Positions 8,120 to 15,479 of a stretch of DNA of 64,000 nt are shown here, piece after piece. How positions within the stretch are numbered: position 1 is the first letter of the stretch; each line of letters starts with the position of its first letter. The notes under the pieces are model-generated. The model did no database searches. It was not told the origin of the DNA and saw nothing but the letters and a program-made list of their open reading frames with translations. The DNA comes from a virus. The position numbers and the translations under genes are program-made. The stretch is taken from positions 78,378-142,377 of the IMG/VR virus record IMGVR_UViG_3300009506_000002, one strand, 5' to 3'.

Positions 8120-8443
8120 TTACTTGCAGTCCATTTCGTCTTTGCTGGTTGGCACGAAGCCGATCTTGTCGTATGACGCAATTCGACCCATGCCAAAGAA
8201 GCCCGACACGGAGCCTACTGCATCAGAGTAGACCACATAGCCACCGTCTGCGGTGCGGCAACCAATTTCAACCATCTGGAAGGTCTTGTCGCCGCCGCCG
8301 GTTGAGTATTCACTCGAGACGATCTGCTTGCAGGTTGGTGGCTGGGTGCAGGTCAGTGTGCTGGCGTGGGCCTGTGGTGCAACTGCAACCGCCATGATTG
8401 CAACGATGGAGAATGCGGCTGCTGATATGATCATTTTCTTCAT
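8120..8443 (-). CDS. exported small protein with signal peptide
   Basis: 107 aa from ATG 8443 (AAGGAG upstream). A classical Sec signal peptide (MKKMIISAAAFSIVAIMAVAVA, cleavage after PQAHA-S) is followed by a small Cys-containing domain (Cys residues at TLTC, PTCKQI, EIGC and the last but one residue), suggesting disulphides in the periplasm. Phage-coded exported proteins of this kind can act in superinfection exclusion or lysis timing; here that is only a guess. Confidence 0.7.
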   Translation of the reverse strand: MKKMIISAAAFSIVAIMAVAVAPQAHASTLTCTQPPTCKQIVSSEYSTGGGDKTFQMVEIGCRTADGGYVVYSDAVGSVSGFFGMGRIASYDKIGFVPTSKDEMDCK

Positions 8444-8477
8444 CTTTTCTCTCCTTAGAGTGTGGTTTCGATGGCCT

Positions 8478-8684
8478 TCATGAAAATGTATAAAAGCAAT
8501 CGAGATCTTCATCAACGTAGAACCCTAAGCTGTCAAGCAGGGCAATCTCCTCAGATGAATATTGGTTCGGGTTACCGACGTACATGACATCGTGCTCGAA
8601 GCTGTAATCACACTTGCCTTCTTTCTCGGCGATGATTGCCAGCGCGGCGACAAGTCTTTGAATGAGTGAAAGTTCTGCACTCAT
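8478..8684 (-). CDS. small hypothetical protein
   Basis: 68 aa from ATG 8684, overlapping the RNA ligase stop as ATGA. Contains LIQRLVAALAIIAEKEG and an acidic end. Function unknown. Confidence 0.6.
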   Translation of the reverse strand: MSAELSLIQRLVAALAIIAEKEGKCDYSFEHDVMYVGNPNQYSSEEIALLDSLGFYVDEDLDCFYTFS

Positions 8685-9700
8685 AGCTTGTCGGTCTCCG
8701 CGAACCAAAATACACGCGCAGAGTTGGAGATGTGCTTGCCGACATCAGCCGCTGTAAAGCCATTCTCCTCCATCAGGGCCTGCTCTTCGTCAAGGATGTC
8801 GTTGACAACCCAACGCAGGAAATCACCTGTGTTCTTACGCTCGATCTCGATACCATGCTGGCGCATGACATCAAGACCCTGATTCAGACGATTCTTGGTG
8901 ACAGTAGCAGCCACAAACTCATGGATAGAGTTCATCTTCTCTACGTCAACCGCAGCAAGCGTCTTGACCTTTGAGGAAGAGTGGCGCTCGTCCTTGACCT
9001 TGAACCAGAACTGTGGGTCACGGTAGCCGTAGGACTCACACTTCCAGACGATGCCTTCGCCGGCGCCTTCCTTGTTGAAGTGCGCGCCGACAGGGCACTG
9101 GTCACCGACCTTTTGAGTCAACTCTGCAAGCTGGGCAGTAGCCAGCTCTGGACGATTGAAGTCAATCTCAATCTTGAATGTAGGGAACTGGCGGATGTGG
9201 TAGATGCCCATATCGTTGATCTTCTGAGTCCACTCAGGATCAGAAGTGACATCCTCAATTGAAGGGTTGCTCCAAGTGTCATCATCCAGGTCGCGGTAGG
9301 CGAAGATGACGAACATCTTGTCGAGGCCTGTGATTGCCACACCCTTCTGAATGTTGCCACCGCACCACTCACCGTAGACTGCCGTGCTGTATGATGCGCC
9401 ATCCTTCAGCTCTGCAGGGAGAGCATCAATGAAAGCAGCAAAGCCAGCATTGTCGTCCTCTGGAGTGATGACACGCTCACGCGACTGTGCGTGAAGGTGG
9501 CCGCCAGCATCGAAGACTACCGCAGCGTTCGTGCCGTGCAGCTTGACGCTACCCTCAAAGACGAGAGTAGGATAGTCAGATGTATGTTCGTAGATTGGAT
9601 TACCTGCGGCGTCTTTGCCTTTGAAGTCATGATGGAGCTGAACAGATCTTACAACGTCACGGAACTGACGGATTTTGGGGAATTTAATCATTTGGGTCAT
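8681..9700 (-). CDS. rnlB: RNA ligase, Rnl2-like
   Basis: Covalent nucleotidyltransferase that seals RNA nicks via a ligase-AMP. Motif I is VKLHGTN (Lys about residue 53), as in T4 Rnl2 KIHGTN. Motif IV is EGIVWK and motif V is WFKVKDERHSSS. Length about 339 aa equals T4 Rnl2 (334). Start taken at ATG 9700 because AGAGG lies just upstream. It follows the cREC-domain gene directly, forming an RNA-repair pair. Confidence 0.85.
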   Translation of the reverse strand: MTQMIKFPKIRQFRDVVRSVQLHHDFKGKDAAGNPIYEHTSDYPTLVFEGSVKLHGTNAAVVFDAGGHLHAQSRERVITPEDDNAGFAAFIDALPAELKDGASYSTAVYGEWCGGNIQKGVAITGLDKMFVIFAYRDLDDDTWSNPSIEDVTSDPEWTQKINDMGIYHIRQFPTFKIEIDFNRPELATAQLAELTQKVGDQCPVGAHFNKEGAGEGIVWKCESYGYRDPQFWFKVKDERHSSSKVKTLAAVDVEKMNSIHEFVAATVTKNRLNQGLDVMRQHGIEIERKNTGDFLRWVVNDILDEEQALMEENGFTAADVGKHISNSARVFWFAETDKL

Positions 9701-10001
9701 AATCACCTCTGGTTAAGATAACAGTCAAGTTTTTGGCGATGTTCAATGCGCCAACAGGGTTCGCTGAATGAACACCGAAGCTAAAGCACTTTGGGATGAA
9801 ATTTCCCATTTCGAGATCAGTTTCGATCATCCAGTTTACCACAATCATAGCGGTGTCATCTCCGCCCAGGTCATGGTCAAAACTGATATAGTCAGGGCAG
9901 CCTTCACTAAGCATGTAGGAAATGGCTTCTGCAGAACTACGCAATATAGCGTCGAACACACCCTTTGGGTCACGATCATCGTCAATGTAAATTCGAATCA
10001 T
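9684..10001 (-). CDS. cREC domain protein (cyclic-phosphate processing receiver)
   Basis: About 105 aa from ATG 10001 (GGAGTT upstream). The pattern IYIDDDRDP, then DYISFDHDLGGDDTA and FGVHSANPVGA, matches the response-regulator-like receiver domain that Aravind's group linked to processing of cyclic-phosphate RNA or nucleotide ends in RNA-repair and conflict contexts. The acidic triplet and the HDLGG motif are intact. Its overlap with the RNA ligase gene fits a joint role in RNA end repair; the reaction is inferred. Confidence 0.7.
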   Translation of the reverse strand: MIRIYIDDDRDPKGVFDAILRSSAEAISYMLSEGCPDYISFDHDLGGDDTAMIVVNWMIETDLEMGNFIPKCFSFGVHSANPVGALNIAKNLTVILTRGDYDPND

Positions 10002-10004
10002 GAT

Positions 10005-10047
10005 CAACTCCTGCGTGCTGCAATACTACACGAACACGCAGGAGTTG
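10005..10047. repeat. 13-bp perfect inverted repeat around an early promoter
   Basis: Arms 10005-10017 and 10035-10047 are exact reverse complements with a 17-bp centre holding the -10 box. One arm covers the ribosome site, the other the spacer and edge of the -35. Only one arm would be transcribed, so it acts as DNA, for example an operator, if at all. Confidence 0.7.
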
Positions 10048-10051
10048 TCAA
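10023..10051 (-). promoter_or_regulatory. early sigma-70 promoter for cREC-Rnl2
   Basis: TTGACA (10046-10051), 17-bp spacer, TAGTAT (10023-10028). Confidence 0.8.
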
Positions 10052-10055
10052 GTTT

Positions 10056-10358
10056 TTATTCGTCGTAGATGAACAGAACATCATCTTCAGTGATGACGGT
10101 ACACTCCTTGTCGTCCCACGGTCCTGTCTTGCCAGCGTAGCCAGTGAACAGGATCCGGTCACCAACCTTGACAGACATCTCCTTGCGGGTAGTGCCATCA
10201 GGAAGGAAAGCGCCCGGGCCAACTGCTACGATGGTGCCGGACTTTGGTGGATGCTCATGCTTCGGGGTATCCGGAAGGATGATACCGCCATCAGAGACGG
10301 TCTGCACCGGATCGAGAATCAGAGCAATACGGTCGAGGATGGGTCTTACGCGCGCCAT
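10056..10358 (-). CDS. groES: GroES-type co-chaperonin
   Basis: 100-aa Cpn10 fold: N-terminal VRPILDRIALI, the GroEL-binding mobile loop SDGGIILPD, the GTIVAVGPG segment and C-terminal ITEDDVLFIYD are all in register with bacterial GroES. T4 supplies its own co-chaperonin gp31 to fold the major capsid protein in GroEL; this protein is a plain GroES relative filling the same need. It overlaps the preceding ORF by one base. Confidence 0.88.
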   Translation of the reverse strand: MARVRPILDRIALILDPVQTVSDGGIILPDTPKHEHPPKSGTIVAVGPGAFLPDGTTRKEMSVKVGDRILFTGYAGKTGPWDDKECTVITEDDVLFIYDE

Positions 10359-10645
10359 CAGACAGTAAGTACCTTACCGAAATGCTTGGCATAGGCGTCT
10401 TCGATGAACTTCATCTCATTGATGATCGTTGCATGGAACATCACCTGCGCAGACTTGAGCGGCAGGATGCGGGTTTCGCCCTTGGTCAGGTTGAAGTATG
10501 GCGCATAAGGAACCAGCTCCATTCCGCCCTTGCCATCAGGCATGCCGACAACCGGGTTCTCGATGACTACCTGTTCAGCAGTCTCTTCGACCAGGTACCC
10601 GACGAACTCTTCGCCGGTGATCAGTTTGAAAATTCGAATACTCAT
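10358..10645 (-). CDS. small beta-rich, Sm-like conserved phage protein
   Basis: 95 aa starting MSIRIFKLITGEEFVGYLVEE, with an ENPVV segment and VPYAPYF. This layout is typical of a widespread phage protein thought to have an Sm-like barrel; the fold is inferred. Has its own promoter and precedes groES. Confidence 0.6.
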   Translation of the reverse strand: MSIRIFKLITGEEFVGYLVEETAEQVVIENPVVGMPDGKGGMELVPYAPYFNLTKGETRILPLKSAQVMFHATIINEMKFIEDAYAKHFGKVLTV

Positions 10646-10674
10646 TCGTTCTCCTTGTGGATGTAAAGGTACTA

Positions 10675-10703
10675 ATTGTACAGGTTTTGGGTTAGCTTGT
10701 CAA
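10675..10703 (-). promoter_or_regulatory. early sigma-70 promoter
   Basis: TTGACA (10698-10703), 17-bp spacer, TACAAT (10675-10680), upstream of the Sm-like protein and groES. Confidence 0.85.
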
Positions 10704-10710
10704 GCTCTTT

Positions 10711-10923
10711 TTAGCTGGCAGCAATCCAAGCCCAACCGATAAAGGCAACAATGAACCAGCGCCACGGGCGATAGACTCGCTGATAGCCCTTGCACATATC
10801 GCTGATCTGCTTCGGGCTGCCCTCATAGCCCCAGCCGAGTGTGGAATGAAGCATGAACGCAATAGAGCCGAATACAGCCAAGCCCCAGGCGATGATGTTC
10901 AGAAATGTGTTAAGCGTTTCCAT
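10711..10923 (-). CDS. small membrane protein
   Basis: 70 aa with two hydrophobic segments (about residues 8-27 and 55-70), N-terminal and C-terminal, separated by a basic loop. Function unknown. Confidence 0.6.
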   Translation of the reverse strand: METLNTFLNIIAWGLAVFGSIAFMLHSTLGWGYEGSPKQISDMCKGYQRVYRPWRWFIVAFIGWAWIAAS

Positions 10924-11380
10924 GATAATCCTCCTTCATGATAACAATAGGGTCACCGCCATTGGAATCAAGAATGGCGTCGTTCTGTCCGTCACGCTGA
11001 ATCGGGATACCCGCAGTTTGCAGCATATCGAGTTTGATGATTGCCACGCGATCCTGTTCTGACAGGAGAGGCGCGCCACACTCAGGGCAGCGATCATAGA
11101 GGTGATCAGCCATGTTCGCAAGCGTATCAGTCTGATAGCCGCATCCCTCGGTGTCACAGTAGAGCAATCCCTGCAGTGCCGGCGGCGTGAACAGCTCTTC
11201 GAGATATGAGCCAGTGATGTCGTTATCCCAGCCTAGCTCCTCATCGATCTCTGCGCCAGTTACAGCGTCGAACTTCCATGGGCCACAATAGATGAAGCCG
11301 TTGGCAATTTCAGACACCTTAAGGCGCATCTTTGTGCCAGCCAGGTTTCGTGTTACTTGTTGACCTACTTCGATAGTCAT
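10910..11380 (-). CDS. zinc-ribbon hypothetical protein
   Basis: 156 aa. Central Cys pairs CDTEGC and CPEC about 25 residues apart form a likely zinc ribbon. Acidic surroundings. Overlaps the next gene by 14 bases. Function unknown. Confidence 0.6.
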   Translation of the reverse strand: MTIEVGQQVTRNLAGTKMRLKVSEIANGFIYCGPWKFDAVTGAEIDEELGWDNDITGSYLEELFTPPALQGLLYCDTEGCGYQTDTLANMADHLYDRCPECGAPLLSEQDRVAIIKLDMLQTAGIPIQRDGQNDAILDSNGGDPIVIMKEDYHGNA

Positions 11381-11382
11381 GA

Positions 11383-11607
11383 TTATTTGCTCCTACGCGG
11401 TTGATTGCAATCTGATGATACCCACAGCAAAAAGCCTGGAAGCATGAAACCCCAACCAAACAAGGTATCGGTATGGTAACCTCCGCCAGTGATGGCAGAG
11501 TAGACGGCGTTGGCTCCTGCTATGATGAAGCCAAAGAAACACCACACAAGGAGCAAACGCTCAAAGTATGAGGTCTCGTCATTGTAGCGCTTGAAAGGAT
11601 TCTTCAT
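11383..11607 (-). CDS. small membrane protein
   Basis: 74 aa with two transmembrane helices (about 18-40 and 47-64), basic ends. ATGA overlap with the upstream small ORF. Function unknown. Confidence 0.6.
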   Translation of the reverse strand: MKNPFKRYNDETSYFERLLLVWCFFGFIIAGANAVYSAITGGGYHTDTLFGWGFMLPGFLLWVSSDCNQPRRSK

Positions 11608-11756
11608 GAGAAGGACTTCACAATGATATAGCCTAGAACACCGGAAGTGGTCACGCTAGATGCGAGAAACGATTTCAATGTTGGGGCTCCACTAAACAGA
11701 CACCAGGTTGTGTAACCTGAGCCTGTGAGAATAAATCCTAATGCGACTGCGTCCAT
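11604..11756 (-). CDS. 50-aa hydrophobic peptide
   Basis: ATG at 11756 with AAGGAGTT upstream, first gene after an early promoter. The product, MDAVALGFILTGSGYTTWC then a second hydrophobic helix, looks like a two-helix membrane peptide. ATGA overlap with the following membrane gene. Function unknown. Confidence 0.65.
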   Translation of the reverse strand: MDAVALGFILTGSGYTTWCLFSGAPTLKSFLASSVTTSGVLGYIIVKSFS

Positions 11757-11790
11757 TACTTATAACTCCTTTCACTCACAGATTAACGTA

Positions 11791-11819
11791 AGTCTACACG
11801 AAAACGGGGCCGTTGTCAA
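11791..11819 (-). promoter_or_regulatory. early sigma-70 promoter
   Basis: TTGACA (11814-11819), 17-bp spacer, TAGACT (11791-11796); the palindromic ACGG..CCGT spacer core is present. Confidence 0.88.
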
Positions 11820-12169
11820 GTCCTGTTCCCATCAAGGGCTTTGTCTACAATGTCAGCGATTGCAGCCATGCCGCGCACAGAGTCGCCGTTGTACAGCATC
11901 AGAGTCTCTTCAATGCGGATGAGGGCTCGAAGGTTCTTGTCACGGTTTCTGGTGAAAGCATGTGCCTTCGCGTGCGCTTCAATGATATGCTTGCCCTTAC
12001 GGCGGTCGCTGGTATAGTCGAGTATCTTATCTCCCCACTTCACAGTCCAGTCGCCGTCAACCAGCTCCCCAAACTCCACGGAGACAACGATGTCATCCAC
12101 CACACCAAACAGGTCGATGGTCGAGTTCTGACTTGCCTCTTCCCAGTTTGTCCAGATTACGTTCATCAT
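11816..12169 (-). CDS. hypothetical protein
   Basis: 117 aa, SD GGAGAAG 8 bases upstream of ATG 12169. Mixed alpha/beta with ALIRIEETLMLYNGD near the end. The 3' end overlaps the next promoter's -35. Function unknown. Confidence 0.6.
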   Translation of the reverse strand: MMNVIWTNWEEASQNSTIDLFGVVDDIVVSVEFGELVDGDWTVKWGDKILDYTSDRRKGKHIIEAHAKAHAFTRNRDKNLRALIRIEETLMLYNGDSVRGMAAIADIVDKALDGNRT

Positions 12170-12300
12170 GTTTTCTTCTCCTCTTGTCTGCGCATGGTGT
12201 CAACGTGCGAGAACCACAACCCATATCGATGCCACGTACAAAGCGGGTAAGGTTGCGCGCGTATGTGTTCATCTCGGGCATATACCATGCCTGTTTTGCC

Positions 12301-12417
12301 ATGCGTGAGGCTGCTGCCGCGAGACTAATTAGAGTTTGTCCTTATTGTGGTAAACGCGGCAAAGGTGGCAACATGACTAGGTATCATTTTGAGAACTGCT
12401 CTTTAGTCCAAGTTTAA
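12301..12417 (+). pseudogene. C-terminal zinc-finger relic of a homing endonuclease
   Basis: On the plus strand, opposite to all neighbours, the last 38 codons read ...RVCPYCGKRGKGGNMTRYHFENC then a stop. This CPxCG...GNM.RxHFxxC module is the typical C-terminal zinc finger of phage GIY-YIG/HNH homing endonucleases. No catalytic domain is present; only the tail is left. It abuts the truncated nucleotidyltransferase gene, which suggests an old insertion followed by decay. Confidence 0.65.
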
Positions 12418-12619
12418 TTCGCTTGACTTTGAAGCCACCCTCTTCGAACAGCACAACGAGCTGCTCCATTGGGATGTCAGTCACGACGTCGTAGTCATTA
12501 GGAACCTTGCCACTCAGAAGGTCGCGAACTGCGCCACCGACAATGAAGTTGTTGTCGGAGTGGGCATTCAGCACCATCAAGAAGGGCAGCAATTTGAAAG
12601 GGGCATGGTTTTCGAACAT
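12377..12619 (-). pseudogene. truncated CCA-adding/poly(A) polymerase-type nucleotidyltransferase
   Basis: 80 aa from ATG 12619 (GGAGTT upstream). The head-domain signature FIVGGAVRDLLSGKVPNDYDVVTD is intact, with the catalytic DxD; it then stops soon after FKVKR, where the full enzyme has some 300 more residues. So only the N-terminal core remains. Truncation coincides with the endonuclease relic on the other strand. A catalytically useful mini-protein is unlikely but not excluded. With a complete sequence it would have matured tRNA 3' ends. Confidence 0.75.
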
Positions 12620-12651
12620 AATCAACTCCTGTTCACTCACTCAATAGTGAA

Positions 12652-12680
12652 AGTCTACACGAAACGGAACCTTTTGTCAA
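12652..12680 (-). promoter_or_regulatory. early sigma-70 promoter
   Basis: TTGACA (12675-12680), 17-bp spacer, TAGACT (12652-12657), with the shared leader (ACTCACTCAAT region) downstream. Confidence 0.88.
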
Positions 12681-12880
12681 ACGATTTTTCTCAAATACTG
12701 GTAGGCTTCGAGCAGCTTCTTCTCAGAGAGATCGGTAAGCACTCGCAGGTTCCATTCCCAGCCAGATTTGCTGAAACTGCCAAGATCGCAGATAAGTGGG
12801 TTTATTGATTGGGTATAGGACGGAGAGCACGACTTGACCAGCTTTAGCAGGTCGCCCTTGTCGAGCTCTACCGGCACCAT
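12677..12880 (-). CDS. small hypothetical protein
   Basis: 67 aa, helical C-terminus (LLEAYQYLRKIV). Starts just after the stop of the upstream gene. Function unknown. Confidence 0.5.
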   Translation of the reverse strand: MVPVELDKGDLLKLVKSCSPSYTQSINPLICDLGSFSKSGWEWNLRVLTDLSEKKLLEAYQYLRKIV

Positions 12881-12881
12881 T

Positions 12882-13187
12882 TTACAGTGCGAACTTCTCG
12901 TTCAGGATGGCGATGACTTCTGGAGTAAGATCGCTCTTACCATAGTCACCAACACGATAGCTCGGGGTCTCTGTGCCATAAGAAAGGATGACTGACTTCA
13001 CGACATCATCGATCTGGCGCTTGCCAAACTCTTTGATATAGTCGGTGATCTGGTTGTCATCGAGGTGGCAAACGTCACAGATCAAGAAGACTGCAATGTC
13101 TTCGACAGTGAAATACTGCTCGGGGAAGCGAATTTGGAAGCCCTGCTTCACCTGATCGTTTGCTGTTTTAACTTTAGTTGGTTTCAT
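12882..13187 (-). CDS. hypothetical protein
   Basis: 101 aa from ATG 13187 (GGAGTT upstream); the longer frame beginning MSEQELF merely translates the shared early leader. Contains YFTVEDIAVFLICDVCHLDD, helical. Function unknown. Confidence 0.6.
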   Translation of the reverse strand: MKPTKVKTANDQVKQGFQIRFPEQYFTVEDIAVFLICDVCHLDDNQITDYIKEFGKRQIDDVVKSVILSYGTETPSYRVGDYGKSDLTPEVIAILNEKFAL

Positions 13188-13219
13188 GAATAACTCCTGT
13201 TCACTCACTCAATGGTGAT

Positions 13220-13248
13220 ATTCTAGCACAAAAGGTGCCGTTTGTCAA
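13220..13248 (-). promoter_or_regulatory. early sigma-70 promoter
   Basis: TTGACA (13243-13248), 17-bp spacer, TAGAAT (13220-13225). Confidence 0.88.
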
Positions 13249-13505
13249 GCGGTATCTTTCATCAGCTCCAGGCATTGGTCAATCAGTGCAGGTACGGCAG
13301 CAATAGCAAGAACATCGCCTTCAATGCCCTCATAGCTGTCGGTCACCTGAATCATGCGATCACCTAGTGATGAACACTCGGGCACATAGAAGTACCCGTC
13401 CTCGTCAGGCGTGGTGTCAATAGGTCCTCTATTGCCTACCCACTCCCAGCGCCCTTCCGTAATACCGTCACGTAGGGCTTCGAGCTGCTCGCGCGTGAAT
13501 GTCAC
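13245..13505 (-). CDS. small conserved phage-type protein
   Basis: 86 aa from GTG at 13505, which overlaps the upstream stop as GTGA; this start explains the stop codon of the zinc-finger ORF in a different frame. The pattern EQLEALRDGITEGRWEW ... AIAAVPALIDQCLELM resembles a common class of small phage accessory proteins. Function unknown. Confidence 0.6.
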   Translation of the reverse strand: MTFTREQLEALRDGITEGRWEWVGNRGPIDTTPDEDGYFYVPECSSLGDRMIQVTDSYEGIEGDVLAIAAVPALIDQCLELMKDTA

Positions 13506-13678
13506 TTCTGTTCTGCCTTCCTGCGCGCGCGTGCCATTTTGCGGCGGCAGTGTGAACAGTATCCAGCATCGAAACGTTTCTTGTTGTCCTTGATGTACTG
13601 GCGCAGGATCTCGGTCTCGCAACCTTCAGTCTTGCACATAACGAATCCTGGCATTGGAACGGGAATCTTGTTGATCAT
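13502..13678 (-). CDS. 58-aa zinc-finger peptide
   Basis: ATG 13678 overlaps the previous stop (ATGA) and has AGGAG upstream. Cys pairs CKTEGC and CSHC with a basic tail (RRKMARARRK) suggest a small nucleic-acid-binding zinc finger. Missed by length cut-offs but well framed by neighbours. Confidence 0.65.
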   Translation of the reverse strand: MINKIPVPMPGFVMCKTEGCETEILRQYIKDNKKRFDAGYCSHCRRKMARARRKAEQK

Positions 13679-13833
13679 TCAGAATCTCCTAATACTTGGT
13701 TGACAATGTGGCACGGATTGTCCTTGCCAGCACGAATATCTTTCAGAGCTTGTACGAGCTTTTCGTTGCGCTCATCAAGAGCGACTATCGCACCATTCAG
13801 CGCGCGGATGATGACGTCCTTATCGTATTCCAT
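13675..13833 (-). CDS. 52-aa helical peptide
   Basis: ATG 13833 with GGAGG upstream; the stop overlaps the next start (ATGA). Sequence EYDKDVIIRALNGAIVALDERN then KLVQALKDI suggests a single amphipathic helix or coiled coil. Function unknown. Confidence 0.6.
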   Translation of the reverse strand: MEYDKDVIIRALNGAIVALDERNEKLVQALKDIRAGKDNPCHIVNQVLGDSE

Positions 13834-14060
13834 CAGTCCTCCATGTACTTGAGGAACTGGCGTGGGACCTCGATCATCTTGTTGTCACTTGGGATGTTAC
13901 CGCCTGCACCAATGCGCAGGTCCTGCAGGAACAGGTCAAGGTTTTCACGCAGACGGCTTGCTCCGCCATCGTTTGATGAACCAGAGTATCCTGCGTCTGA
14001 TTCCAGCTTATCCGCTGCACGCAAGACCCTGATCTTTATTCCATATACCGATTGAATCAT
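13833..14060 (-). CDS. hypothetical protein
   Basis: 75 aa from ATG 14060 (AGGAG upstream). Its stop overlaps the next start (TGATG). Gly/Ser-rich centre followed by ENLDLFLQDLRIG. Function unknown. Confidence 0.6.
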   Translation of the reverse strand: MIQSVYGIKIRVLRAADKLESDAGYSGSSNDGGASRLRENLDLFLQDLRIGAGGNIPSDNKMIEVPRQFLKYMED

Positions 14061-14079
14061 AATGTACTCTCCTATTGTT

Positions 14080-14313
14080 CTACTGAATGTTGCTCTCGGG
14101 CAGTCTCTCGATGTCGATGAACTCGATCTGCTCGGGGTTGAATACACGGGTGATGGTGCTATCACCCATCTCAACCTCAAAGGAAATGCTTGGCAGGTCA
14201 CGCATCGAAGCGATCCGAGCCAGGTACTTCTCTTTGTAGTATTTCTCGGACACTGGCGCAACCGTATGAGATTCACCTGCCAGTGTGACGACGGTAATCA
14301 AGATCATGCTCAC
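14080..14313 (-). CDS. small hypothetical protein
   Basis: 77 aa, GTG or the ATG two codons later. Beta-rich, with STITRVFNPEQIEFIDIERL. Function unknown. Confidence 0.55.
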   Translation of the reverse strand: MSMILITVVTLAGESHTVAPVSEKYYKEKYLARIASMRDLPSISFEVEMGDSTITRVFNPEQIEFIDIERLPESNIQ

Positions 14314-14547
14314 TTATTCACCCCACTGCAGGCGACGCTTGCGAACAAGCTCGATTGACGCAATTGATGGGATGTAGAAGATGTAGTTGCTGCCATGCTT
14401 CTGAAAGCGCATGTAGTCCAGTGATCCTGGGTCGAGCATCTTCTGATACATCGCATCTGCGTGATCTTCTTCCTGCAACTGTGAACGGAAAGTCTTTCCG
14501 TCAACTGTGCGAACTACGATTTGAAACTTTTTGACGATACGAACCAT
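14314..14547 (-). CDS. small hypothetical protein
   Basis: 77 aa from ATG 14547 (AAGGAGG upstream), overlapping the upstream stop. Beta-strand-rich, with FQIVVRTVDGKTF. Similar in style to its neighbour at 14080. Function unknown. Confidence 0.6.
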   Translation of the reverse strand: MVRIVKKFQIVVRTVDGKTFRSQLQEEDHADAMYQKMLDPGSLDYMRFQKHGSNYIFYIPSIASIELVRKRRLQWGE

Positions 14548-15098
14548 TATTGGTTGTCCTCCTTCTTGATCAGGTCGTCGACACTTTCCCACTTGCTTTC
14601 AGTCTCATTCCAGACCTGTCGCAGGTACCTTGCGCCGTTTGTGGTGATGTACTCACCTTCACTCCAGGTGTCACCGCGATCGATCAGCTCGATGCCGCGG
14701 ATTGAAGTATTTTCCCCGCTTTCACCTGGGTGCTTGTGTTTGATTTCCAGTACACATCGGATGCGCAGGCCCCCTCGTCCAGTGAATCGGACAATGCTGC
14801 CTACCTTCAGGTTCTCGCGTGCCCAACGTTCACGGCGCTGGTCAGCATCCTGCTTCTTCTGGCGAGTCTCTTTGCGGATACGGTCGTCATCAGGACGAAG
14901 CATTATTGCCAGAGCGCCAACATCGAGGTTGATCTCCAGAATGCGCTTCTCGAGCTTGCGCTTTTCCTCAAGAAGAGTCTTTTGTTGCGCACGCCAATCG
15001 GTTACGTTACGACCAAGTCTGCCAGTGGCAATGACTTCTGCGCAGCGCTCTTCTTTCAGGCGCTTCTCGCGCTCGTATGGTGATTCCCAACGTCTCAT
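14547..15098 (-). CDS. coiled-coil hypothetical protein
   Basis: 183 aa: an N-terminal, highly charged coiled coil (about residues 8-100, many Arg/Lys/Glu) and a C-terminal beta domain with a VGSIVRFTGRGG motif. Possibly nucleic-acid binding. Function unknown. Confidence 0.6.
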   Translation of the reverse strand: MRRWESPYEREKRLKEERCAEVIATGRLGRNVTDWRAQQKTLLEEKRKLEKRILEINLDVGALAIMLRPDDDRIRKETRQKKQDADQRRERWARENLKVGSIVRFTGRGGLRIRCVLEIKHKHPGESGENTSIRGIELIDRGDTWSEGEYITTNGARYLRQVWNETESKWESVDDLIKKEDNQ

Positions 15099-15101
15099 GA
15101 T

Positions 15102-15479
15102 TTACTCTACCTCTCCGGTGTAGAATCCAATGCCTACAATTTTCTGAATCTCGACGACACTGTCGTTCAATTTGCCAATGCTCGAAAGGCCAGTGAACAT
15201 AGACTTGTCGTTTTCAATGATTGATTTAATCAATGCTCCCGCAGGGGTATCGAGAATTTTGATACTTGCGATGATATTGCCATCGTCATCCATGCGCATC
15301 GACTCAACGATGTGAGATGCTCTTGATGGATCATCTGTTAAACCATCAAAGGTGCAGACAGCCGGACCCTTGAACTCTTCGACTGCTTTGCGCAGTGTCT
15401 CCTCAGGATAAATGCGACCATACGTTGACGTTGGAACGCCTGCCTTTGGAAGATCAATATTGTATTCTTTTGTCATCAT
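15102..15479 (-). CDS. hypothetical protein with prohead-protease-like N-terminal pattern
   Basis: 125 aa. The sequence ...TSTYGRIYPEETLRKAVEEF and IASIKILDTPAGALIKS resembles segments of T4 gp21-family prohead proteases, but the catalytic core motif cannot be seen and the protein is about half the usual length. It sits among early genes, so a head-maturation role is doubtful. Resemblance only. Confidence 0.5.
   Translation of the reverse strand: MMTKEYNIDLPKAGVPTSTYGRIYPEETLRKAVEEFKGPAVCTFDGLTDDPSRASHIVESMRMDDDGNIIASIKILDTPAGALIKSIIENDKSMFTGLSSIGKLNDSVVEIQKIVGIGFYTGEVE

Noticed and set aside
12093-12302. 69-aa minus-strand frame (MAKQAWYMPEMN...) upstream of the 11816 gene
   Set aside because: It overlaps the 11816-12169 gene by 77 bases, has no ribosome site and a shadow-like composition; left out, though a short form starting at an internal Met cannot be excluded.
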